DNA of 64,000 nt from Alphaproteobacteria bacterium (GCA_018336035.1 JAGXRD010000085.1:1-64000), one strand, 5' to 3'; counted from the stretch's first letter, positions 8,955-18,552 are shown. The notes: generated from the sequence alone by a model not told the origin. Made by a program: numbers and translations.

Positions 8955-10541
8955 ATGTCGACCGATCTCGTTCAAGTCCGCCGCGCGCTCCTCTCTGTCT
9001 CCGACAAGACCGGGCTGATCGAGTTCGGCAAGGCGCTCAGCGGCTTCGGGATCGAGATCCTGTCCACCGGCGGCACCTACAAGGCCCTGAAAGACGCCGG
9101 GGTTCCCGTGAAGGAAGTGGCCGAGCATACCGGCTTCCCCGAGATGATGGACGGTCGCGTGAAGACGCTGCACCCCACCATCCATGGCGGCATTCTCGCG
9201 CTGCGCGACGAAGCCGAGCACAAGGCGGCGATGGAGAAGCACAACATCCCGCCGATCGACCTGGTGGTGGTGAATCTCTATCCCTTCGCCGCCACCGTGG
9301 CCAAGGGCGCGGATTTCCCGACCTGCATTGAGAATATCGATATCGGCGGCCCGGCGATGATCCGCTCGGCGGCCAAGAACCACGGCTTCGTCAATGTCGT
9401 GGTCGATGTCACCGACTATGCGAAGATCACCGAAGCGCTGAAAGCCAACAATGGCGCGACGCCGCTGGCTCTGCGTCGCGAACTGGCTGCCAAGGCCTAT
9501 GCCCATACCGGCGCCTATGACTCGATGATCGCCACCTGGTTCGCGCGCCAGAATGGCGAGAGTTTCCCGCCGACCCTGCTGGTCTCGGCCGAGCGCAAGC
9601 AGACGCTGCGTTACGGCGAAAACCCGCACCAGCAGGCGGCGTTCTACGTGACCGGCGACAAGCGCCCGGGCGTGGCAACCGCGCAGCAGCTGCAGGGCAA
9701 GGAACTCAGCTATAATAATTTGAATGATACTGACGCGGCGTTCGAGCTGGTGTCGGAGTTCAGCGACAAGCCGACCATTGCCATCATCAAGCATGCCAAT
9801 CCCTGCGGCGTCGCCATGGCCGACAGCCTGGCGGCGGCCTGGGATGCGGCCCTTCGCTGCGACAGCACGTCTGCTTTCGGCGGCATCGTTGCGATGAACC
9901 GCAAGCTGGACAAGGCCACCGCCGAGAAGATCGGCGCCATCTTCACCGAAGTGATCGTGGCGCCCGAGGCCGATGAAGACGCGAAAGCCTTCCTGGCGGC
10001 CAAGAAGAACCTGCGCTTGCTGGTCACCGGCGGCATGGCCGACCCGGTGGCGAGCGGCTGGTTCGTCAAATCGGTCGCCGGCGGCTATCTGGTGCAGACC
10101 CGCGACGCCGGGCGCATTGTTGAGTCCGACCTCAAGGTCGTCACCAAGCGCGCGCCGACGCCGCAGGAACTGGCCGACATGCTGTTCGCCTTCCGCGTCG
10201 GCAAGCATGTGAAGTCGAACACGATTGTGTACGCCAAAAACGGCGCCACCGTCGGCATCGGTGCCGGCCAGATGAGCCGCGTCGATAGTGCCCGCATCGC
10301 CTATCGCAAGGCCCAGGATGCCGCCAAGGCCGCCGGCGTGACGGATGCGCTCACGAAAGGCTCGGTCGCGGCCTCGGACGCCTTCTTCCCGTTCGCCGAC
10401 GGGCTGGAAGTGCTGGTCGAGGCGGGCGCCACCGCCGTGATCCAGCCGGGCGGTTCGATCCGCGACCAGGAAGTGATCGACGCCGCCGACAAGGCCGGTC
10501 TGGCCATGGTCTTCACCGGCATGCGCCACTTCCGGCACTAA
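8955..10541 (+). CDS. purH: Bifunctional AICAR transformylase/IMP cyclohydrolase
   Basis: 528 residues, standard for PurH. The N-terminal MGS-like IMP cyclohydrolase domain ([13 protein letters not shown] onward, about residues 8-150) is followed by the AICAR transformylase domain, with [16 protein letters not shown] near residue 215 and IKHANPCG near 280. It carries out the last two steps of purine synthesis to IMP. A long minus-strand frame over this gene is a codon-bias shadow. The next gene starts one base after its stop. Confidence 0.97.
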   Translation: MSTDLVQVRRALLSVSDKTGLIEFGKALSGFGIEILSTGGTYKALKDAGVPVKEVAEHTGFPEMMDGRVKTLHPTIHGGILALRDEAEHKAAMEKHNIPPIDLVVVNLYPFAATVAKGADFPTCIENIDIGGPAMIRSAAKNHGFVNVVVDVTDYAKITEALKANNGATPLALRRELAAKAYAHTGAYDSMIATWFARQNGESFPPTLLVSAERKQTLRYGENPHQQAAFYVTGDKRPGVATAQQLQGKELSYNNLNDTDAAFELVSEFSDKPTIAIIKHANPCGVAMADSLAAAWDAALRCDSTSAFGGIVAMNRKLDKATAEKIGAIFTEVIVAPEADEDAKAFLAAKKNLRLLVTGGMADPVASGWFVKSVAGGYLVQTRDAGRIVESDLKVVTKRAPTPQELADMLFAFRVGKHVKSNTIVYAKNGATVGIGAGQMSRVDSARIAYRKAQDAAKAAGVTDALTKGSVAASDAFFPFADGLEVLVEAGATAVIQPGGSIRDQEVIDAADKAGLAMVFTGMRHFRH

Positions 10542-10542
10542 G

Positions 10543-11187
10543 ATGTACAAGCTCTACTGGGCGCCCGGTTCGGCGGCGATGGCGCCGCAGGCGGTGCTGG
10601 AAGAGATCGGCGCAGCTTATGAGCCGGTCCGCGTCGATCTGGTGGCCAGGGAACACGAGCAGGGCGCGTATAAGCGCCTCAATCCGAACAGCCGGATTCC
10701 CACGTTGGTGGATGGCGATTTCGTCATCTTCGAAACCGCCGCGATCTGCCAGTATCTGAGCGACAAACACAATATGTTGTCGCCGCCGCTGGGCACGCAG
10801 GCGCGCGGCCGCCACATGCAGTGGCTCACCTATATGACCAACACGGTGCAGGCCCACTGCACCGACTGGTTCCATCCCGACTGGACCTTTGCCGACGACA
10901 CGGACAAGCAGGCGGCGCTCAAGACCGAGGCCGAACGCAAGCTCTACCGCACATTCGATGTGTTGAATGACGGAATCGGGCCGCAGGCTCCCCATATGCT
11001 GGGCGAGCCGTTCACGCTCTGCGACATCTACCTCGCCATGCTGACGCGCTGGAGCCGCTATTTCGAACGGCCGATGTGGCGCTGGGCGAATATCGAACGC
11101 GTGGTGGGTGCGACCTACACCCGCCCGGCCTTCCAACGCATGATGCAGAAGCAGGGCATTGCCTGGGCCGAACACTGGGGCAAGTAG
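10543..11187 (+). CDS. Glutathione S-transferase family protein
   Basis: 214 residues. The N-terminal thioredoxin-like domain starts MYKLYWAPGSAAM and includes SRIPTLVDGDFVIFETAAI with cis-Pro and the Glu-Thr glutathione contact. A helical C-terminal domain has the GEPFTLCDIYLA N-capping segment. It sits one base behind purH, so it is almost certainly translated from the purH transcript. That pairing has no obvious biochemical reason. It is only distantly similar to the GST at 1729. Confidence 0.85.
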   Translation: MYKLYWAPGSAAMAPQAVLEEIGAAYEPVRVDLVAREHEQGAYKRLNPNSRIPTLVDGDFVIFETAAICQYLSDKHNMLSPPLGTQARGRHMQWLTYMTNTVQAHCTDWFHPDWTFADDTDKQAALKTEAERKLYRTFDVLNDGIGPQAPHMLGEPFTLCDIYLAMLTRWSRYFERPMWRWANIERVVGATYTRPAFQRMMQKQGIAWAEHWGK

Positions 11188-11364
11188 TTACTGTCGGCTC
11201 CCTAGTAACTGTCCCGCGTATAGGCCGGGCCAGTACCCAACCTTCCGGATATACCGCAGGTGCAATCGCTGCAGGCTTCGACAACCCCTCTTGTCGGGCC
11301 TCGCCTGCCGCGCCAATATGAATACCGGGATGGGGCGTTATCTCTTCAGGTCTGGAGATTCCGC

Positions 11365-12612
11365 ATGCTTCTTGGTGCCATATTCAAGAGACTCATCAAA
11401 ACCGGCTCGCTGACGGTGATCGACCATCGCGGCGAACGGCGGCATTACGGCGAACCCGCCGGCCCGGAGACCGTGGTGATCCGGATCACCACGCTGAGCG
11501 CCGAATGGCGCATTGCACTCAATCCCAAACTCGCCGTCGGCGAATGCTACATGGATGGTGAACTCGTCCTTGAACAGGGCGGCATCTACGACTTCCTCAC
11601 CCTGGTGGTGCGCAATCTCGGCGTCCACGGCAACATTCCTTTCACCGGCATCCAGCGCGGCTGGGAACGCGCGATGCGGCTGTGGTACCAGTTCAACCCG
11701 GAAGCCGCCGCCAGCCGCAACGTGCAGCATCACTACGATCTGGATGGCCGGCTCTACGATCTCTTCCTCGATACCGACAAGCAGTATTCCTGCGCCTATT
11801 TCCCGACCCCGGACACCACGCTGGAACAGGCGCAGCTGGCCAAGAAGCGGCATATCGCAGCGAAGCTGAATCTGAAGCCGGGCATGCGCGTGCTGGAGAT
11901 CGGCTGCGGCTGGGGCGGACTGGCGCTGTATCTGGCCGAGACCTGCGGCGTCGAGGTGGTCGGCATCACGCTGAGCCATGAGCAGCATGCCATCGCCAGC
12001 AGCCGCGCACAGGAACGCGGCTTGAGCGACCGAGTGAAATTCGAAATCGTCGATTACCGCCGGATGCTGGGCCGTAAATTCGACCGCATCGTCTCGGTCG
12101 GCATGTTCGAGCATGTCGGCGTGCCGCATTACCGCGAGTATTTCGAAGGCATCCACAACCTGCTGACCGATGACGGCGTCGCCCTGGTGCATTCGATCGG
12201 CCGCTCGGAAGGACCCGGCACCACGCCGGCCTTCATCCGCAAATACATTTTCCCCGGCGGCTATATTCCGGCGCTGTCCGAAGTCATGCCGGTGATCGAG
12301 CGGAGCGGGCTCTGGGTTACTGACATGGAGATCCTGCGGTTGCATTATGCCGAGACGCTGAAACACTGGCGCATGCGCTTCATGGCGCAGTGGGACAAGG
12401 CCAAGACGCTCTACGACGAGCGCTTCTGCCGGATGTGGGAATTCTATCTGGCCGCGTCGGAAATCACCTTCCGGCACTGGGGCCATATGGTGTTCCAGGT
12501 TCAGCTGGCCAAGAAGGTTGAGACGCTGCCGATCACGCGCGACTACATGCACGATGCGGAGCTCGACCTCGCCAACCGCGAGAAGCCGCAGCGGTTTGCC
12601 AAGACGGCCTAA
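11365..12612 (+). CDS. cfa: Cyclopropane-fatty-acyl-phospholipid synthase
   Basis: 415 residues from ATG 11365, which has GGAG at 11354-11357; an open frame extends upstream to 11260 without a better start. It has an N-terminal lipid-binding region and a SAM-methyltransferase domain with VLEIGCGWGGLALYLAE (motif I), followed by the family segments VSVGMFEHVG and YIFPGGYIP. It transfers a methylene from S-adenosylmethionine to unsaturated phospholipid acyl chains at the inner membrane. It converges on the MFS gene 21 bases later, with no clear terminator. Confidence 0.92.
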   Translation: MLLGAIFKRLIKTGSLTVIDHRGERRHYGEPAGPETVVIRITTLSAEWRIALNPKLAVGECYMDGELVLEQGGIYDFLTLVVRNLGVHGNIPFTGIQRGWERAMRLWYQFNPEAAASRNVQHHYDLDGRLYDLFLDTDKQYSCAYFPTPDTTLEQAQLAKKRHIAAKLNLKPGMRVLEIGCGWGGLALYLAETCGVEVVGITLSHEQHAIASSRAQERGLSDRVKFEIVDYRRMLGRKFDRIVSVGMFEHVGVPHYREYFEGIHNLLTDDGVALVHSIGRSEGPGTTPAFIRKYIFPGGYIPALSEVMPVIERSGLWVTDMEILRLHYAETLKHWRMRFMAQWDKAKTLYDERFCRMWEFYLAASEITFRHWGHMVFQVQLAKKVETLPITRDYMHDAELDLANREKPQRFAKTA

Positions 12613-12633
12613 TCTGACGGATATGCCGGCGGG

Positions 12634-14031
12634 TTACTGGCGCGCCGGCTCCTGCACCTTCCACAGCAGCACGAAACCTACTGCGAGGAAGATCAGCACG
12701 ATCGCCGCGCCGACGCGCTGCGTGTTGAAGATCGGCGTTGCCAATCCGATCAGCAGCGGCGCCAGGAAGGTGGTGGCGCGGCCTGAGAGCGCGAAGATGC
12801 CGAAGAATTCGCCCACCATATCGGGCGGCGACAGGCGAGCCACCATGGTGCGGCTGGCCGACTGCACCGCGCCGAAACCGAGACCGAGCAAGACGGCACT
12901 GGCGAAGAACACCTGCTCGCCGGCGGAGCTGAACAGGCCGGCGCCGGCCGTTTTCGGCGCCACATCGAGGATGAACATCACCTTGTCCGTGGTGATCGAC
13001 AGGATGCCGAGCGTGCCGATGGCCAGTGACACGATGGCGAACTGGATGGCGAGCTTGGAGCCGATGCGGCCTTCCAATGCGCCGCCGGTGATCACTGCCG
13101 GTATCGCCACCAGGTTGATCAGGATGCCGAAGATGCCGAGCTCCGTGGTGCCCCAGCCGAAAATACCGGCCGCATAGACGCCACCAAAGCCGATCACGGT
13201 GACCACACCGTCATAGTAGATCATGTAGGCGATCAGGAAGCGCAGCAGGTTATTGTAACGCCGCATATGGCGGACCGTATCGATCACGCGGCGGATGCCG
13301 ATCTTGACCACCTGCGCAAAGGGCAGGCCAGAGCCGGGGCGATCAGGCGTGAACAGGAACATCGGCAACACGAAGACCGCCAGCCAGACGGCCGCGGCCG
13401 GTCCGATGATGCGTTCGGCCTCGAAGGCGTCGCGTTTGAGACCGAGCAATGCCTCGCCGGGCGGCGGCGTGATGCCGATCAACTCCGGCTGCGACACGAT
13501 CAGCACGCCGAACAACGCAACGAGGCCCCCGGCATAGCCCATGCCCCAGCCGATACCGCTGAGACGCCCGATGTGGCGCGGCGTTTCCAGCGCCGGCAGC
13601 AGCGCATTATTGAACATGATGGAATATTCGGCGGCGATATAGGCCAGGATGAAACCGCCGATCACCAGCGGCAGCACCTGTGGCTGGCCCGGCTGCGCCA
13701 GCCACAGCAGCATGCAGGCAAACCCGAGCAGCAGTTGGAACAGCAACAGCCATGGTTTGCGCCGGCCGCCGGCATCGGCGATGGCGCCCAGGAAAGGCGC
13801 ACCGATCGCCACCACTGCTGCCGAGAAGGCCAGCGTGAAGCCCCAGAGCGACTGGCCTTCGACGGAATCGCCGATCACCTTGCTGGTGAAATACGGAACG
13901 AAGATAAACGTGGTGATGACGGTGAAATACGGCTGGTTGGCCCAGTCGAACATCGCCCAGGACAGCCGCGCCCGCCAGGAGGCCGGCTGCTGCACGGGCG
14001 CCGGTGGAGATTCAGTCTCTGCAATGGTCAT
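12634..14031 (-). CDS. UMF1-family MFS transporter
   Basis: 465 residues with about 12 hydrophobic segments. The N-terminal WAMFDWANQPYFTVITTFIF is characteristic of the UMF1/Atg22-like MFS family, followed by the MFS loop GAIADAGGRRKPWL. The substrate of bacterial members is not known. It is transcribed alone, convergent with cfa and divergent from the globin gene. Confidence 0.85.
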   Translation of the reverse strand: MTIAETESPPAPVQQPASWRARLSWAMFDWANQPYFTVITTFIFVPYFTSKVIGDSVEGQSLWGFTLAFSAAVVAIGAPFLGAIADAGGRRKPWLLLFQLLLGFACMLLWLAQPGQPQVLPLVIGGFILAYIAAEYSIMFNNALLPALETPRHIGRLSGIGWGMGYAGGLVALFGVLIVSQPELIGITPPPGEALLGLKRDAFEAERIIGPAAAVWLAVFVLPMFLFTPDRPGSGLPFAQVVKIGIRRVIDTVRHMRRYNNLLRFLIAYMIYYDGVVTVIGFGGVYAAGIFGWGTTELGIFGILINLVAIPAVITGGALEGRIGSKLAIQFAIVSLAIGTLGILSITTDKVMFILDVAPKTAGAGLFSSAGEQVFFASAVLLGLGFGAVQSASRTMVARLSPPDMVGEFFGIFALSGRATTFLAPLLIGLATPIFNTQRVGAAIVLIFLAVGFVLLWKVQEPARQ

Positions 14032-14136
14032 GACCGCCCATTTTCGCTGCCTCTACAACAGCATAGCTGGTCGCAGCGAGAGCGCCAATCGCCATTCCAT
14101 GCGATCCGGCGGTCGTCACAAAAGCGTCGCCTGAAA

Positions 14137-14160
14137 CAACTGAAACATTTTTCGCAGTTG
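14137..14160. promoter_or_regulatory. Inverted repeat upstream of globin operon, possible operator
   Basis: CAACTG (14137-14142) and CAGTTG (14155-14160) form a perfect 6-bp inverted repeat with a 12-base spacer. It overlaps two GAAACA copies nine bases apart. It is about 100 bases before the globin ATG in the divergent gap 14032-14263. No known operator consensus (FNR, NsrR) is recognised. Confidence 0.3.
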
Positions 14161-14263
14161 CGAGACACAGAGCGGAAACTCGCCGCACCAATAAACCGCG
14201 TCAACGAAACCCAGATACCGGCACGCCTCCCCAGCCTGCCGGCGGACCAGACAGGAAAACAAC

Positions 14264-14683
14264 ATGACCCCGCAGCAGATCACGCTCGTCAAGGAAAGCT
14301 TCGTCAAAGTCCTGCCGATCAAGGATGTGGCCGCCGCTGCTTTCTATGACCGGCTATTCACCGTCGACCCGTCGCTGAAGCCGCTGTTCAAGGGCGACAT
14401 GCAGAGCCAGGGCCGCAAGCTGATGACGGCGATCGGCACCGTGGTCGCCGCGCTTGACCGGCTGGATACCGTTCTGCCGACCGTGCAGGACCTGGCGCGC
14501 CGCCATGTCGGCTACGGCGTGAAGGACAGCCACTACACCACCGTGGGCGGTGCGCTGCTCGACACGCTGGCCTCGGCCTTCGGCGACGAATTCACCCCTG
14601 AACTGCGCGATGCCTGGGCCACCGCTTATGGCATCCTGAGTGGCGCCATGATCGAGGCCGCCAAGTCCGCCAAGGCTGCCTGA
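14264..14683 (+). CDS. Single-domain bacterial hemoglobin
   Basis: 139 residues, a flavohemoglobin-type globin without reductase domain, resembling Vitreoscilla hemoglobin. The expected heme-pocket residues are visible: B10 Tyr (Y28 in AFYDRLF), distal Gln (Q49), and proximal His H81 in ARRHVGYGV. It should bind oxygen or nitric oxide. ATG 14264 follows an AGGA site. It begins a unit of four closely spaced genes with a hydrolase-like protein and a two-component pair. Confidence 0.92.
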   Translation: MTPQQITLVKESFVKVLPIKDVAAAAFYDRLFTVDPSLKPLFKGDMQSQGRKLMTAIGTVVAALDRLDTVLPTVQDLARRHVGYGVKDSHYTTVGGALLDTLASAFGDEFTPELRDAWATAYGILSGAMIEAAKSAKAA

Positions 14684-14693
14684 GACCGGGATC

Positions 14694-15641
14694 ATGACCG
14701 CCACGCTGCATAACCTCGCCGACAGTCGTCCGGCCGAACACAAACCCGTTCCGACCCATCCTGCGCTGATGGCTCTGATGAGCCATGTGCCGGTACAGGC
14801 CTTCGTCGGACCGCGCGGCACGCTGGTCAACATGTTCACCGCCGGCGAAGGCATGCCGGTGCTGGCGGTGCATGGATCTGGCATGCAGGGCAGCGCCTGG
14901 CGCGGTCTGCAGGAGCATCTGGGCGAGGGCTTCCGTTTCCACTGCCCTGATCTCTACGGCTATGGCCGCAGTGAATCCCTGCCGATGCCGCAGCGCATGA
15001 CGGTGGAAGACAATGCCGGCCTGGTCAGCGCTCTGCTGCGTCGCTTCGACCGCCCGGCACATCTGGTCGGCCATGCCTTCGGCGCCGCCGTTCTGCTGCG
15101 GGCTGCGCTCGAGACTCCCGGCAAGGTCGCCAGCATGACGCTGTATGAACCGCTGGCGCTGCACCTGCTGAAGCCGGAACTGGGCGGGCACGCGCCGGCG
15201 CAGCGGCAGGTCGAAAGCATGGCCGCCGATATACGCGCGGCCTGCCTGCGCGGCCATAGCCATCTCGGCGCCGAGGTCTTCTATGACTTCTGCAACGGGC
15301 CCGGCGCTTTCCAGGCTTTGCCACAGGCGCGCCGCGCGCACCTCGCCTCGCAAGCGCCGCGCCTGTGCCTCGACATCGCCATGGCCTTCCAGTCGCACCA
15401 GTCGCTGACCAGCTATGCCGGCCTGAAAATCCCGGTGCTGCTGCTCAGCGGCGCGCGCTCACCCGGGGCCATTCGCCTGGTGGCGGAACGGCTGGCCGGC
15501 TCCTTGCCGATGGTGCGGCATGCCATTCTGCCCGACCTCAGCCATTTCGCCCCTATGAGCGAGCCAGACGCCGTCGCCCGGGTGATCCGGCCCTTTCTGC
15601 AGGCCTGCCAACGGATGGTGGCCCTGCGCGACTGTGCCTGA
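14694..15641 (+). CDS. Alpha/beta hydrolase-fold protein lacking the nucleophile Ser
   Basis: 315 residues with a clear alpha/beta-hydrolase pattern: AVHGSGMQGSAW as oxyanion loop (about residues 58-69), CPDLYGYGRS, the nucleophile elbow LVGHAFGAAVLL, and a late His in PDLSHFAPM. The elbow reads G126-H127-A128-F129-G130, with GCC (Ala) where Ser, Asp or Cys would stand. Normal ester hydrolysis is therefore unlikely. It may bind a ligand or act by a nucleophile-independent mechanism. It starts 10 bases after the globin stop. Confidence 0.8.
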   Translation: MTATLHNLADSRPAEHKPVPTHPALMALMSHVPVQAFVGPRGTLVNMFTAGEGMPVLAVHGSGMQGSAWRGLQEHLGEGFRFHCPDLYGYGRSESLPMPQRMTVEDNAGLVSALLRRFDRPAHLVGHAFGAAVLLRAALETPGKVASMTLYEPLALHLLKPELGGHAPAQRQVESMAADIRAACLRGHSHLGAEVFYDFCNGPGAFQALPQARRAHLASQAPRLCLDIAMAFQSHQSLTSYAGLKIPVLLLSGARSPGAIRLVAERLAGSLPMVRHAILPDLSHFAPMSEPDAVARVIRPFLQACQRMVALRDCA

Positions 15642-15731
15642 CCGCGCCTGCCGCAAATGTCGATGGACGACGGAATACCGGGCTTGCTATCACAGCCGGA
15701 GAACCGGCGGCAGAACGACCGGGTGGGGCCA

Positions 15732-16442
15732 ATGGGAAGCCAACCGCATATCATTGTGGTCGATGATGAACCGGGAATCCGCGACATGATCGCGGAGTAT
15801 CTCGGCAGTCATGGATTCCGGGTCGAGACCGCCGCGGATGCCGGGCATTTTCGCGAACTGCATGCGGCGCGGCCGGCCGACCTGGTGATCCTGGATATCA
15901 ACATGCCGGGTGAAGACGGCCTGAGCCTGGCCCGCTGGCTGCGCGCAAGATCCAAGACCGGCATTGTCATGCTGACGGCAGCCGGCGAAGTGATCGACCG
16001 CATCGTGGGCCTGGAAATCGGTGCCGACGATTACATCACCAAGCCCTTCGATCTGCGCGAATTGCGGGCGCGTATCCGCACCGTGCTTCGTCGCCTATCG
16101 GATGCCGCGCCGTCGCCGACGGAAGGCAATGATGTGGTGCGTTTTGGCAGCACCTTCCTGAATCTGGAGGCGCGCAAGCTGTTCGATGCCACCGGCGGCG
16201 AGATCACCCTGACGGCGATGGAATTTGATCTGCTGGCCGCCTTCGCCCGTCATCCCGACCGCGTGCTGACCCGCGACCAGCTGCTGGATCTGGCGCATCA
16301 CCATCACTGGGAACCTTTCGACCGGAGCATCGATATCCGCATCGCCAGACTGCGCCGCAAGATCGAAGCCGACCCGGCCAAGCCCGAGGTGATCAAGACC
16401 ATCCGGGGCGCCGGCTATCTGTTCAGCCGCCGCTCACCCTGA
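15732..16442 (+). CDS. OmpR/PhoB-family response regulator
   Basis: 236 residues from ATG 15732, preceded by GGTGGGG; an in-frame ATG at 15657 would add 25 residues before the receiver domain. The receiver has the acidic pair in VVDDEPG, phospho-acceptor D55 in VILDINMPG, Thr in MLTAAG and Lys in ITKPFD. The C-terminal winged helix ends IKTIRGAGYLFSRR. It is a DNA-binding regulator, presumably phosphorylated by the hybrid kinase 9 bases downstream. Confidence 0.9.
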   Translation: MGSQPHIIVVDDEPGIRDMIAEYLGSHGFRVETAADAGHFRELHAARPADLVILDINMPGEDGLSLARWLRARSKTGIVMLTAAGEVIDRIVGLEIGADDYITKPFDLRELRARIRTVLRRLSDAAPSPTEGNDVVRFGSTFLNLEARKLFDATGGEITLTAMEFDLLAAFARHPDRVLTRDQLLDLAHHHHWEPFDRSIDIRIARLRRKIEADPAKPEVIKTIRGAGYLFSRRSP

Positions 16443-16451
16443 GCCGCCGGC

Positions 16452-18362
16452 ATGCAGACCAGCTACGACATTGAGCATCTGCGGCCGTTGCTGAGCGCTT
16501 CGCTCGACGGCGTGATCCTCACCGATGTCCAGGGCAGCATCATCGAATTCAATCCCGCTGCCGAGCTGATGTTCGGCCACGAGCGCAAGGCAGTGCTCGG
16601 CCGGCCGGTCGGCGCGGTGGTGGTGCCGAAGCATCTGCGCCCTCATCACGAACGCGCCATGGTGCGCCGGCTTTCCGCCCCGGCCGATACGCAAAACCGT
16701 CAGCGCTTCGAGACCGAGGGCATGCGTGCCGATGGCAGCACCTTTCCGGTCGAACTGACCGTCACTGAGATCGTGCTGCCCGATGGCAATCGCATACTAG
16801 TGGCCTATCTGCGCGACATCACTGCGCGTATGCAACTGCGCTTGAGTGAGGAACGCTATCGCCTGGCCATTCGCGGTGCCAATGATGGCATCTTCGAATG
16901 GGATGTCGAACATGGCACGGCGTTCTACTCGGAACGGCTGGAAGAGATCGTCGGGCGCAAGGCCAAGGACCTGCCGACCATCGATGCCTGGCATGCCAAT
17001 GTGCATGAAGACGACCTGGAGGCGCTGAAGGAAGAGACCCGCAAGCTGCTGCGCGGCGAGATCGACCGCATCATCATGGAATACCGCATCCGCCGCTCTG
17101 ATGGCGTCGAACGCTGGATCCAGGTGACCGCCGCCACCGTGCGCGACAGCGACGGCCGCGTGCTGCGCGTCGGCGGTTCAATTGGCGATATCACCGAGCG
17201 CAAGCAGGCGGATTCGGAAATCCAGCGTCAGCGCGAGGCACTGTACCAGTCGGAAAAACTCTCGGCGCTCGGCTCGCTGCTGGCCGGCGTGGCGCATGAA
17301 CTGAACAATCCGCTGTCCATCGTGGTGGGACAGGCACAGATGCTTAAGGATAGCGCAGCCGATACCCCCTTCGCCGAACGCGCCGACAAGATCGAGACGG
17401 CAGCCGCCCGTTGCGCCCGCATCGCTCGCACCTTCCTGGCAATGGCCCGCCAGCGCAAGCCCGCACGCCGACCGGTGCAGCTGGAGCGTATCGTCGAGGA
17501 TGTGCTCGGCCTGCTGGACTATAACCTGCGCAGCTCCGGCGTGATCGTGGAGCGTCTGTTCGCTGCGGCATTGCCCGCCGTGCATGCCGATCCCGATCAG
17601 ATCAACCAGGTGCTGAGCAACCTGATCGTCAACGCGCAGCAGGCGCTGGCCAGCCGGCCGGCGCCGCGCCGGGTGCTGATCGAGATCGCGGTGGCCGACA
17701 AGCAGTGGATTGAGCTGCGTGTCAGTGATAATGGCCCGGGCATCCCGTCGCATCTGCGACGGCGCGTCTTCGAGCCCTTCTTCACCACCAAGCCGGCCGG
17801 ACAGGGTCCGGGCAGCGGCACGGGGATCGGACTGGCAGTCAGTCATGGCATTGCCACTGCGCATGGCGGCACGCTGGACGCCGGTGAAACCGCGGATGGC
17901 GGCGCCTGCTTCACCCTTCGCCTGCCGCTCGATGCGACGGCGGCGCAGCCCGCGACGACGCGCGCCAGTACCGTCGCACCTGCACTGGTGCCCGGCCTGA
18001 CGGCACTGGTGGTGGATGACGAGGATGGCGTGGCCGATCTGCTCGCCGAGATCCTGACTGCCAGCGGGTTTGACGTAACGCTGGCCGAGGACGGGCAGAC
18101 CGCGCTGAACCGTCTGCACAGCGAAAGCTTCTCCGTCATTCTCACCGACCTGCGCATGCCCGGCCTCGATGGCCCCAGCCTGTTCGCGCGACTGCGCAGC
18201 GAAAAACCGCGGCTGACCGAACGGATCATCTTCGTCACCGGCGACACACTGAGCCCGGATGTGGCGGATTTCCTGCGCGACAGCGGCCGCCCCTGTCTGG
18301 AAAAACCCTTCGCACCCGACGACGTGCGCCGCACCGTGGCCGCCGTTCTGGCCGGCGGCTGA
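16452..18362 (+). CDS. Soluble PAS-PAS hybrid histidine kinase
   Basis: 636 residues without membrane segments. The order is PAS1 (about 10-125), PAS2 (about 130-255), HisKA with H282 in VAHELNNP, HATPase (N box, DNGPGIPSHL, EPFFTTK, GTGIGLAVSH; about 385-495), and a C-terminal receiver with D566 in ILTDLRMPG. PAS1 contains HLRPHHERAM, where H66 aligns by eye with the heme-binding His of FixL. Together with the upstream globin this suggests gas or redox sensing. The receiver implies a phosphorelay to the OmpR-type partner, or self-dephosphorylation. Confidence 0.9.
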   Translation: MQTSYDIEHLRPLLSASLDGVILTDVQGSIIEFNPAAELMFGHERKAVLGRPVGAVVVPKHLRPHHERAMVRRLSAPADTQNRQRFETEGMRADGSTFPVELTVTEIVLPDGNRILVAYLRDITARMQLRLSEERYRLAIRGANDGIFEWDVEHGTAFYSERLEEIVGRKAKDLPTIDAWHANVHEDDLEALKEETRKLLRGEIDRIIMEYRIRRSDGVERWIQVTAATVRDSDGRVLRVGGSIGDITERKQADSEIQRQREALYQSEKLSALGSLLAGVAHELNNPLSIVVGQAQMLKDSAADTPFAERADKIETAAARCARIARTFLAMARQRKPARRPVQLERIVEDVLGLLDYNLRSSGVIVERLFAAALPAVHADPDQINQVLSNLIVNAQQALASRPAPRRVLIEIAVADKQWIELRVSDNGPGIPSHLRRRVFEPFFTTKPAGQGPGSGTGIGLAVSHGIATAHGGTLDAGETADGGACFTLRLPLDATAAQPATTRASTVAPALVPGLTALVVDDEDGVADLLAEILTASGFDVTLAEDGQTALNRLHSESFSVILTDLRMPGLDGPSLFARLRSEKPRLTERIIFVTGDTLSPDVADFLRDSGRPCLEKPFAPDDVRRTVAAVLAGG

Positions 18363-18375
18363 GTCGGGACGTTAT

Positions 18376-18388
18376 TGGTCCGTTACCA
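18376..18388. promoter_or_regulatory. TGGT-N5-ACCA palindrome upstream of dctP
   Basis: TGGTCCGTTACCA in the 190-bp gap before the TRAP operon resembles GntR/FadR-type operators, although those usually have a three-base centre. ATTGGTCC recurs 14 bases on. No GntR gene is in the window. The rest of the gap shows only the GGGAGATAA ribosome site of dctP. Confidence 0.25.
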
Positions 18389-18552
18389 TTGGTCCATCGC
18401 CGGATGACCTCCAGGCGATCAGATTGCCTGTTTCAGCGCCAGCCTGTTTTATGCGCGCCTTGGCCTTGCCAAAGCCGGTCATACGATGACAAACTAATTT
18501 GATGCGCGCCACGCAAAGTCCTGGGCGCATCGTCCAATGGGGAGATAATCAT

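Noticed and set aside
8907-10550. Long minus-strand open frame (547 codons) opposite purH
   Set aside because: It mirrors purH; high GC third positions keep antisense frames open. The translation shows no family motif. The same applies to plus-strand frames opposite pnp, infB, nusA/rimP, metK, miaB and the TonB receptor.
14133-14147. Direct repeat GAAACA upstream of globin as a regulator site
   Set aside because: The six-base words are too short to support a separate operator; mentioned only with the inverted repeat.
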